In this document: positions 1 through 5,198 of the stretch, piece after piece
How the letters are laid out: every line of letters starts with the position of its first letter
Numbering within the stretch: position 1 is the first letter of the stretch
Assembly: GCA_003224135.1 (NCBI GenBank)
Contig: QHYO01000257.1
Location: forward strand, 1 to 5,198
Direction of reading: 5' to 3'
Origin: Acidobacteriota bacterium
GTDB taxonomy: Bacteria > Acidobacteriota > Terriglobia > Acidiferrales > UBA7541
DNA: 5,198 bases
Position numbers and translations under genes: made by a program
The notes under the pieces: generated by a model
Seen by the model: only the letters and a program-made list of their open reading frames with translations
Told to the model about the DNA's origin: nothing
Databases searched by the model: none

Positions 1-1
1 T

Positions 2-1051
2 GTGCCGTCTGCCGAGGTGTTTGTCTCAGGCTTCGCGATTGAAGACAATTCTCTGGAAGCATCTGACCGTGTAGCTTTATCGCCAGGAGCCGGCGCACTC
101 GAGGTGAAGTTTGACGCCATCCGCCTGTCGAATCCGTCGCAACTGCAGTTCCGCTACAAGCTGGACGGCTATGACCGCGATTGGACCACAACATGGGCGC
201 GTCGCGCGCTCTATCAGCACTTGCCGCCCGGCACTTATCGCTTTCTTGTGAGCGCTCATGATGCGGGGCAGGCCTGGAATGACCACATCGCTGAAGTTTC
301 CGTGGTGCAGAAGCCATTCTTCTATCAAGCGGGATGGTTCTACGTCCTGGTGTTGGTCAGTCTAGTCCTGCTGGTAATAGTTGTGTTCCGCTGGCGCGTT
401 GCCCGAGTAAAAGGGCGGCTGAAGCTCATCATGGAGGAACGCAACCGCATTGCCAGGGAATGGCACGATACGCTCATGGCCGGATTCGCCGCTATCTCCT
501 GGCAGTTGGAGGCGACGCGAGCAGGCATTGCAGGAGAGCCGAACCACACAGCATCCTCGCTCGATCTAGCTCGAAACATGGTGAGGCATTGTCAGACCGA
601 AGCGCGCCGCATCATTTGGGATATGCACGACGGAGCCGAGCCTGTCGGGCCGCTATCCTCGGCTCTCTCGAAAGCCCTGGATGGAATAAGTGCCAGGTTG
701 CAGGTCAAAACGCAGCTGCGGGTTATTGGTGAGGAGCGGGTTCTTTCACCGCTTGCTGTGCATCATCTCACCTGTATTTGTCAGGAAGCCGTGACCAATG
801 CCACGCGTCACGCGGTTCCCACCACGATTCAAATTGTCTTGGAGTACCAGCCAACCGCCATCACTCTCTCGGTGAAGGATGACGGCCGCGGGTTTCGACT
901 AGCCGAAGCTTCCTTGCCTGGCCATTTCGGCCTAACCGTGATGGAAGAGCGCGCGAAAAAAGCGGGCGGAACATTTCAGATTCATTCATCCCCGGACGCG
1001 GGCACCGAGGTCCTGGTCCACGTTCCGGCGACGGCGGCGGAGCAAGCATGA
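2..1051 (+). CDS. Sensor histidine kinase (Y_Y_Y / HisKA_3 / HATPase_c), 5'-truncated by the window edge
   Basis: This is the C-terminal 349 residues of a membrane sensor kinase that autophosphorylates on His and passes the phosphate to the regulator encoded just downstream. Residues about 5-103 resemble the Y_Y_Y domain that follows two-component beta-propellers (FRYKLDGYDRDW, then LPPGTYRF). Residues about 112-129 form one hydrophobic membrane segment followed by basic residues. The HisKA_3 H-box is ERNRIAREWHDTL with His155 as the likely phosphoacceptor. The ATPase domain has an N-box (EAVTNATRHA, Asn266), a G1 box (DDGRGF, 293-298) and a G2 region (GHFGL, 307-311). The GTG at position 2 is not believable as the true start: the open frame runs to the edge and family members carry a long periplasmic propeller before this point. 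The stop overlaps the next gene by four bases. The ligand cannot be told from this part. Confidence 0.93.
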   Translation: MPSAEVFVSGFAIEDNSLEASDRVALSPGAGALEVKFDAIRLSNPSQLQFRYKLDGYDRDWTTTWARRALYQHLPPGTYRFLVSAHDAGQAWNDHIAEVSVVQKPFFYQAGWFYVLVLVSLVLLVIVVFRWRVARVKGRLKLIMEERNRIAREWHDTLMAGFAAISWQLEATRAGIAGEPNHTASSLDLARNMVRHCQTEARRIIWDMHDGAEPVGPLSSALSKALDGISARLQVKTQLRVIGEERVLSPLAVHHLTCICQEAVTNATRHAVPTTIQIVLEYQPTAITLSVKDDGRGFRLAEASLPGHFGLTVMEERAKKAGGTFQIHSSPDAGTEVLVHVPATAAEQA

Positions 1052-1677
1052 CCGGCTCTCCTGTGAAGATTCTCCTGGTGGAAGATCACTTTATGGCGAG
1101 GATGGCGCTGCGATCGATTTTGAGCGGGCGGCCAGATCTTTTGATTGTTGCAGAAACAGACAATGGCCAGGAGGCGATTCGGCTTTACGGCAAGATGCGC
1201 CCAGACGTCACGATTATGGATCTCGGGATGCCGGAACTGAGTGGCTTTGAAGCAATCGCAGCGATCCGCAAGCAAGACCGTAATGCAAAGATCGTTGTGC
1301 TGACGAATTTTGAGGGCAGCGAAGATGTATATCGCGCACTGAGCCATGGCGCGATGGCCTACCTCACCAAGGACACCAGCGGGCAGGAGCTAATCGCCGC
1401 GGTTCTGAGTGTTCACCAGGGGTCACGATACCTACCCAGAGCTGTGCGCGACACGCTTGCCGAGCGCATTCCCTGCTCGGAACTCACACCGCGTGAACAC
1501 CAGGTATTGGCGTTGATCTCGCAGGGGAACAGCAACAGGGAAATCGCCTCTAATTTGCAGATCGCCGAGAAAACTGTCCGCATCCACGTCAGCAGCCTAT
1601 TGGCCAAGCTAGGGGCCCGCGATCGAACGCAGGCAGCCATATTTGCCATCCAACGCGGGTTTGTCCACCTGGACTGA
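1048..1677 (+). CDS. NarL/FixJ-family response regulator (REC + LuxR-type HTH)
   Basis: This 209-residue cytoplasmic regulator has the usual length for its family. An N-terminal receiver domain (about residues 6-122) has the acidic pair Glu12/Asp13, phosphoacceptor Asp58 (IMDLGMP), the switch Thr86 (VVLTN) and the conserved Lys108 (YLTKD). A LuxR-type helix-turn-helix follows at about 145-206, starting LTPREHQVL and including NREIASNLQIAEKTVRIHVSSL. The ATG shares ATGA with the kinase stop, and GGAG sits five bases upstream within the kinase 3' end, so translational coupling is likely. The kinase has a HisKA_3 domain, the class that normally partners NarL-type regulators, so this is its cognate output. 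It should bind DNA as a phosphorylated dimer. Its targets are not shown by the sequence; the receptor gene 254 bases downstream is one candidate. Confidence 0.95.
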   Translation: MTGSPVKILLVEDHFMARMALRSILSGRPDLLIVAETDNGQEAIRLYGKMRPDVTIMDLGMPELSGFEAIAAIRKQDRNAKIVVLTNFEGSEDVYRALSHGAMAYLTKDTSGQELIAAVLSVHQGSRYLPRAVRDTLAERIPCSELTPREHQVLALISQGNSNREIASNLQIAEKTVRIHVSSLLAKLGARDRTQAAIFAIQRGFVHLD

Positions 1678-1931
1678 TCTTTCCGGGAGCGCAGGTTCTT
1701 CGAAGCTGTCGAAGTAAAGGCTCGGCTATCGAGCCGCGCCGGTGAATTCTCTTTTCCAATCCCTCTCCCGATTATCACTTAGGTCTCATGTCCTATCTCA
1801 GCGTCGGGCATGAGGCCGATGACAACTACTGGATCGCGTGGTTGACTCTCAGGCAAGAAGTCGGCCGCTTGCGAGTGACGGCCCAGGGAACCCACTCGAA
1901 TTGCATTTCAATCTTGGGAGCAGAGGTCAAC
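1678..1931 (+). other. Gene-free spacer between regulator and receptor genes
   Basis: The spacer holds two adjacent short hairpins (listed separately) and then a pyrimidine-rich stretch at about 1748-1768. I do not see a convincing sigma-70 -35/-10 pair. The receptor frame is open back through an ATG at 1788, so part of this spacer (1788-1931) could be translated. The encoded 48 residues are not hydrophobic, show no recognisable domain and would sit awkwardly in front of the signal peptide. Confidence 0.6.
1698..1735 (+). promoter_or_regulatory. Two tandem 6-bp hairpins after the regulator gene (weak terminator or control element)
   Basis: The first hairpin pairs CTTCGA (1698-1703) with TCGAAG (1709-1714) across a five-base loop. 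The second pairs GGCTCG (1719-1724) with CGAGCC (1730-1735), also across a five-base loop. TCGAAG also occurs as a direct repeat at 1700-1705 and 1709-1714, three bases apart. Neither stem is followed directly by a T tract; the nearest T4 is about 17 bases further on. They could form a weak or attenuating terminator for the two-component operon, a leader structure, or a protein-binding site. The pairing is seen; the role is inferred. Confidence 0.4.
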
Positions 1932-1934
1932 GTG
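1922..1934 (+). promoter_or_regulatory. Ribosome binding site and GTG start chosen for the receptor
   Basis: AGAGGT at 1922-1927 lies four bases before GTG at 1932, and GGGAG lies slightly further up at 1916-1920. Starting here puts a textbook signal peptide (MVQRKF, hydrophobic core, ANA-Q) at the N-terminus. The alternative ATG at 1788 has no purine-rich site at proper spacing, only AGG at 1782-1784 or nearby, and would bury the signal peptide behind 48 hydrophilic residues. Confidence 0.6.
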
Positions 1935-4376
1935 GTTCAACGGAAATTCGTTTCGTTGTGTATGCCATTGATGCTTTTCTGTCTTGTGGCGTGTACTGCG
2001 GCCAACGCGCAGGTCGCAAACAATACGTCACTCGTGGGAACAGTTACAGACCCGGGCGGTGATGCTATCGCTGGAGCCAAAGTGACGGCAACCAACGAAG
2101 GAACGGGCGTCACCTACCCTGCGACCACCAATGGTGATGGCTACTATTCGGTGGATTTCATTTTGGCTGGGGTCTACGACATCGTCGTGGAGCATCCTGG
2201 CTTTACCAAGACGCTGCAAAAGGGAATTGTAGTGCAGAGCAATCACGCCGTTCGCACTGACATGGCCCTAAAGGTAGGCGAGGTAAGCGACATCATTACA
2301 GTTGAGGCGACGACGCCCCCGATTTCAACGGACGACGCGACCTTGCTCGAAACACTCGACGGCCGATCCATCACTGATCTGCCCTTGAATGGACGCGACG
2401 CACTAAGGCTCGCAGCGACGACCTCGAACGTGACCGTCGGGCCAAAATCGGACTTCACCGGGATTCCACCTGGCGAGGACTTTATCGGCGCAGGCACGCG
2501 CGAAATCACAAACAGCCTGACGCTGGACGGCATCACCATCATGAACAATCTGATTACAGTCACGTCCGTGACTCCGAATCTGGACGCAGTGCAGGAAGTG
2601 CAGATTCAAAACGGGAATTACACAGCGCAGTACGGCAGTTACATGGGTGTCCACGTCAACCTGACCACGAAGTCCGGCACGAACAGCGTCCACGGCGCGC
2701 TCTATGAGTTCGTACGGAACGATTTGTTTGATGCACACCCCTATTTTGATGCCCCAGGATCCGCGAAGCAGCCACTGCGCATAAACCAGTTCGGTACGGA
2801 AGTCGATGGACCTGTCTACCTGCCCAGGATCTACGATGGCCGCAATAAGACATTCTTTACCGCGTCTTACGAGGGTTTGCGTCAGATTAAGAGCCTCACC
2901 CTGAACGGCACAACGCTGACAGACGCTATGCGCGGCGGAGATTTTTCATCACTCCTGCCTGATACGCAGCTGACGAACCCGTACACCGGACAGCCGTTCG
3001 TGGGCAACATCATTCCGGCGCAATACATGAGTTCCGTGGCACAGAAACTTCTCCAGTATCTTCCCCTGCCGCAGTCGGGCAACACCTTCACCAGCAACTC
3101 GCCCTCGAACATCACGACGAACAAGACACTGGAACGCATCGATCAGACGATCGGAGACAAGGTGCGTCTATTTGTGCGCTACGACTGGGAAAACCTGACT
3201 TTTTTTGGCGGCGGTGATCCTAATCCTGTAAACCTGACATCCGGTCCTGCGAACAACAGAAACATCGCCTTTGGTTATACGCATATTTTCAGCCCCAGCC
3301 TTGTGAACGACTTCAGGCTTGGTCGAAATCACTTGGTCACAAACGCGTTGAATTACTTCGCCGTAAAAGGCTTGGCCACCGCCGGTACGGATTTAGGTAT
3401 TCCTGGGTTTACGGGTGACACAACGTTCAGCAATCCCGGTATCCCCGACATAAACGTCGACAGCTATATCGGAGCCGGCAATGCCGGGACGAACTGGATC
3501 CAGGACGATACCACGTGGCATGGCTACGACCAGATCAGCTACACACACGGCAAACACAACATCATGGCCGGCCTTGAGTTTAGAAAGCTGACCACCGGGC
3601 GTGCTGCCGCAAATAGTCCCCGCGGCGTTTTTAACTTTACTGGCGAACTTACTGGTAACGCTGCGGCGGATTTTATCGTGGGCACACCCGCCAGCGATCA
3701 GACACCGCTACAGGAAATCAAAGGAATCGTCGCGGAGTGGCGCGATGGTTTCTTTGTGTTGGACAACTGGCAAGCGACACGAAAGCTCACTTTGAATATC
3801 GGACTGCGGTACGAGTTGCCAACAGTGCCGTACAGCGTGAACGGACAAGCTCGTATTCTCAACGCGGACGAGACCGCATTGATACCCGACACAATACCGT
3901 CTCCCGGGTTTCAGTTCATCAAGCCGAATCACGACAACTGGGCGCCGCGCCTGGGATTCGCCTATCGTCTTTCCGAGAAGACTGTCGTTCGTGGCGGCGG
4001 GGGTTTCTACTACAACCCGAACCAGACGAACAGCTTTACGTTGTCGACGACGAATCCGCCATTCGGGCTTTCAGCGACGTATTCCGCGGTCGCGCCCTCA
4101 ACGGCGCTCCAGCCGTGTTTAACGTCTTCAGAGAAAACCCGTATCTACCTACGCCCAGGATGTATCAATGGAATCTTGGGGCGGAGCGTGAGTTGTGGAG
4201 AAATGCTGGGTTTGAGTTGCAATATCTCGGTTCGCATTCCCTGCACCTCGATCGGAGCTACTATGACAATCAGCCGACGCCTGGTCCGGGATCGATTCAG
4301 TCGCGGCGCCCAAATCAGCTCTGGGGACAAATTCGCACGATTCAGAACGACGAAATCGCCAACTACAACGGATTGA
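1932..4376 (+). CDS. TonB-dependent-receptor-like outer-membrane protein, N-terminal part (frame broken near 4080-4118)
   Basis: This is the first part of an Oar-like outer-membrane transporter. Numbered from GTG 1932, residues 1-26 are a signal peptide (AxA site before Gln27; also an LVAC lipobox with Cys21). Residues about 32-115 are a carboxypeptidase-regulatory-like beta-sandwich (GTVTDPGGDAIAGAKV, GYYSV). About 118-250 is the plug, with ITVEA, LPLNGRD (150-156), SLTLDGI (195-201) and TKSGTNSVHGALYEF (246-260). The beta-barrel begins after that. Barrel homology in this frame is clear up to NPPFGLSATYS (about 4056-4085). Beyond about 4100 the frame continues to a stop at 4376 with Cys-rich, non-family sequence, while the family sequence resumes in another frame. 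Residues after about 720 are therefore probably artefactual. The substrate is unknown; members are usually linked to uptake of complex organic nutrients or siderophores. An alternative start is ATG 1788. Confidence 0.85.
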   Translation: MVQRKFVSLCMPLMLFCLVACTAANAQVANNTSLVGTVTDPGGDAIAGAKVTATNEGTGVTYPATTNGDGYYSVDFILAGVYDIVVEHPGFTKTLQKGIVVQSNHAVRTDMALKVGEVSDIITVEATTPPISTDDATLLETLDGRSITDLPLNGRDALRLAATTSNVTVGPKSDFTGIPPGEDFIGAGTREITNSLTLDGITIMNNLITVTSVTPNLDAVQEVQIQNGNYTAQYGSYMGVHVNLTTKSGTNSVHGALYEFVRNDLFDAHPYFDAPGSAKQPLRINQFGTEVDGPVYLPRIYDGRNKTFFTASYEGLRQIKSLTLNGTTLTDAMRGGDFSSLLPDTQLTNPYTGQPFVGNIIPAQYMSSVAQKLLQYLPLPQSGNTFTSNSPSNITTNKTLERIDQTIGDKVRLFVRYDWENLTFFGGGDPNPVNLTSGPANNRNIAFGYTHIFSPSLVNDFRLGRNHLVTNALNYFAVKGLATAGTDLGIPGFTGDTTFSNPGIPDINVDSYIGAGNAGTNWIQDDTTWHGYDQISYTHGKHNIMAGLEFRKLTTGRAAANSPRGVFNFTGELTGNAAADFIVGTPASDQTPLQEIKGIVAEWRDGFFVLDNWQATRKLTLNIGLRYELPTVPYSVNGQARILNADETALIPDTIPSPGFQFIKPNHDNWAPRLGFAYRLSEKTVVRGGGGFYYNPNQTNSFTLSTTNPPFGLSATYSAVAPSTALQPCLTSSEKTRIYLRPGCINGILGRSVSCGEMLGLSCNISVRIPCTSIGATMTISRRLVRDRFSRGAQISSGDKFARFRTTKSPTTTD
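4080..4118 (+). pseudogene. Frameshift junction that splits the receptor gene
   Basis: The upstream frame gives family-like sequence to about NPPFGLSATYSAVAPS; the downstream frame gives it from about GAPAVFNVF onward. The crossover therefore lies near 4080-4118. Adding one base, or losing two, would restore one frame. No long homopolymer lies in the interval. The linker between NPPF and NPYLP (about 25 codons) also seems short compared with relatives as I recall them, which would fit a small deletion rather than a single-base error. Possible explanations are a true inactivating mutation, phase or strain variation, or an assembly error. The sequence alone cannot separate these. Confidence 0.7.
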
Positions 4377-5056
4377 CGGCAATTTTCCGTCAGCGCATGA
4401 CCCGTGGCCTGCAAGTCCTGGCGAGCTATACGTGGTCTCATACACTCGACATCTCCTCCGATTCGAACGATGGAGGCTACCCCGTCAACGCATACGATTG
4501 GCATGCTGATTACGGAAATTCGAATTGGGACATCCGGCACAGGTTTGTAGCAAGTTTGGTCTACGATTTGCCAAAGTTTGCGGGGCAAAACTGGCTGGTG
4601 CGCGGTGTATTTGGTCATTGGCAGTTCAACGACATCACAACGCTTCAGAGCGGCAAACCCATCAACGTCACGATGGCGGCAGACGTAGCCAGCATCAGCC
4701 GCGCCGGGAACCAGCGCCCGAATTTGGTCGGGAAGCCCAGCGCGGATTGCAATACCGGCCACATATCGGACTGTATCGACATCACCGCGTTCGCTACTCC
4801 GGATGCTTTCACTCTAGGGAACGCGGGAAGGAATATCTTGACGGGACCAAGCTACCTGAACACGGACCTGTCCTTGTTTAAAGTCTTTCCGCTTCGCGAG
4901 CGCATGAAGCTTGAATTTCGCGCCGAGTTTTTCAATGCATTCAATCGGCCTCAGCTGGCCAATCCGAACGCGACGATTGGCGACTCATTCGGCCAAATTC
5001 AATCAACCGTCGCCGACAACCGGGACGTCCAGTTTGGACTGAAATTTGTTTTCTAG
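4100..5056 (+). CDS. TonB-dependent-receptor-like protein, C-terminal barrel part (continuation of the 1932 gene after a frameshift)
   Basis: About 318 residues of beta-barrel continue the receptor in a frame one base back from the upstream part. Family-typical stretches are NPYLPTPRMYQWNLG (from 4136), QYLGSHSLHLDRSYY, NDEIANYNGL, DYGNSNWDIRHRF (from 4508), QRPNLVG, the paired cysteines in ADCNTGHISDCID, and RAEFFNAFNRPQ. The protein ends FGLKFVF with a terminal Phe, the outer-membrane assembly signature. The frame is open from 3737, but family sequence is only visible from about 4100. No credible independent start or ribosome site exists; the first in-frame ATG, at 4160, lies inside a conserved block. 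Joined with the upstream part the protein would be about 1,040 residues, normal for the family. It is not a gene in its own right. Confidence 0.85.
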   Translation, partial: NGAPAVFNVFRENPYLPTPRMYQWNLGAERELWRNAGFELQYLGSHSLHLDRSYYDNQPTPGPGSIQSRRPNQLWGQIRTIQNDEIANYNGLTAIFRQRMTRGLQVLASYTWSHTLDISSDSNDGGYPVNAYDWHADYGNSNWDIRHRFVASLVYDLPKFAGQNWLVRGVFGHWQFNDITTLQSGKPINVTMAADVASISRAGNQRPNLVGKPSADCNTGHISDCIDITAFATPDAFTLGNAGRNILTGPSYLNTDLSLFKVFPLRERMKLEFRAEFFNAFNRPQLANPNATIGDSFGQIQSTVADNRDVQFGLKFVF

Positions 5057-5057
5057 G

Positions 5058-5093
5058 TTCCCCAAAAAAAACAAACAACCCCTAACTACCCCT
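5058..5093 (+). other. G-free, C/A-rich tract after the receptor stop (possible Rho-loading site)
   Basis: Immediately after the stop codon there are 36 bases without a G. They contain three CCCC runs (5060-5063, 5079-5082, 5089-5092) and an A8 run (5064-5071). C-rich, G-poor, unstructured RNA just past a stop is the profile of a Rho utilisation site. This is compositional evidence only. Read on the - strand it is a T8-containing stretch that could aid termination of a transcript arriving from the right. Confidence 0.35.
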
Positions 5094-5130
5094 GTTCGGA
5101 GAGGCGGACAATCAGCCGCCTCTTCGAACA
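5093..5130 (+). terminator. Strong hairpin downstream of the receptor, terminator-like (possibly bidirectional)
   Basis: A 15-bp stem pairs 5093-5107 with 5116-5130 around an eight-base loop (5108-5115). It is fully Watson-Crick except for one G-U pair, and its core is AGAGGCGG with CCGCCTCT. It begins 37 bases after the receptor stop, a normal place for a terminator. The 3' side has only ATTCTT instead of a clean T run, so intrinsic termination on the + strand would be weak. On the - strand the T8 run lies about 21 bases beyond the stem. Confidence 0.6.
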
Positions 5131-5167
5131 TTCTTGGGCGGTCCTCAGAATCGCACGGATCTTGACA

Positions 5168-5198
5168 AGCGCAGTTTGGTGAGGGCAATTAGTACAGT
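5168..5198 (-). rRNA. Possible 3' end of a 23S rRNA gene, cut by the right edge
   Basis: Read on the - strand, the edge gives CTGTACTAATTGCCC. This resembles the conserved GGTACTAAT block about 20 bases from the 3' end of bacterial 23S rRNA (in E. coli CCGGTACTAATGAACC). The following GCGCTTGTCAAG would then be the 3' strand of the terminal helix, whose partner lies off the window. Only some ten bases match a conserved element. No 5S gene is visible between here and the receptor, so the call is tentative. The 3' end near 5168 is a guess. Confidence 0.35.

Noticed and set aside
334..732. 132-residue open frame on the + strand within the kinase gene
   Set aside because: It overlaps the HisKA_3 domain in another frame and has no recognisable features.
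1842..1870. TTGACT as a -35 element for the receptor
   Set aside because: No acceptable -10 sequence lies 16-18 bases downstream.
1788..1931. N-terminal extension of the receptor from ATG 1788
   Set aside because: It would place 48 hydrophilic residues before a clear signal peptide and has no good ribosome site. GTG 1932 with AGAGGT fits better, although a gene caller may pick 1788.
4100..4140. Programmed -1 ribosomal frameshift joining the two receptor ORFs
   Set aside because: No X XXY YYZ slippery heptamer is in phase in the crossover interval, and no strong downstream structure is evident. The AAAA at 4134-4137 lies after family sequence has already resumed in the new frame. This receptor family is not known to use frameshifting.
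4145..4762. 205-residue open frame on the - strand
   Set aside because: It lies wholly opposite the receptor barrel, which has clear family motifs. It shows no recognisable domain and is a shadow of a G+C-rich coding region.
5003..5188. 61-residue open frame on the - strand at the right edge
   Set aside because: It crosses the receptor 3' end and the hairpin, has no ribosome site of note and resembles no known protein.
5162..5192. TTGACA as a -35 element for a gene beyond the right edge
   Set aside because: The best -10 match at normal spacing (CAATTA or AATTAG) is weak, and the same bases are as well or better explained as the edge of an rRNA gene on the other strand.

Overview
The window reads as ordinary bacterial chromosome, most likely from an Acidobacteriota (Terriglobia-like) genome or a metagenomic contig of one. 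The evidence is family resemblance, not a database search. The large outer-membrane protein has the carboxypeptidase-regulatory-like plus plug plus barrel layout, with LPLNGR, TKSGTN..HG..YEF and DYGNSNWDIRHRF motifs, that is greatly expanded in that phylum. It sits beside a Y_Y_Y-type sensor kinase of the kind also common there.

Layout, all on the + strand. Positions 2-1051 hold the 3' part of a membrane sensor histidine kinase whose N-terminal sensor, probably a beta-propeller, lies off the left edge. Positions 1048-1677 hold a NarL/FixJ-type response regulator that overlaps the kinase stop by ATGA, so the two form a translationally coupled two-component pair. Positions 1678-1931 are a gene-free spacer with two adjacent 6-bp hairpins and the start region of the next gene. 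From 1932 (preferred GTG start; 1788 is an alternative ATG) to 5056 runs a TonB-dependent-receptor-like outer-membrane protein of about 1,040 residues. Its reading frame is broken between roughly 4080 and 4118, so it appears as two overlapping ORFs. Positions 5057-5198 hold a G-free C/A-rich tract, a strong 15-bp hairpin, and a right edge that resembles the 3' end of a 23S rRNA gene on the - strand.

Functionally, the kinase and regulator probably sense an extracytoplasmic cue and control transcription. The adjacent receptor is a plausible but unproven target. I see no CRISPR array, mobile element, tRNA or convincing new system here. The most noteworthy points are the frameshift in the receptor, the tandem hairpins ahead of it, and the possible 23S rRNA edge.
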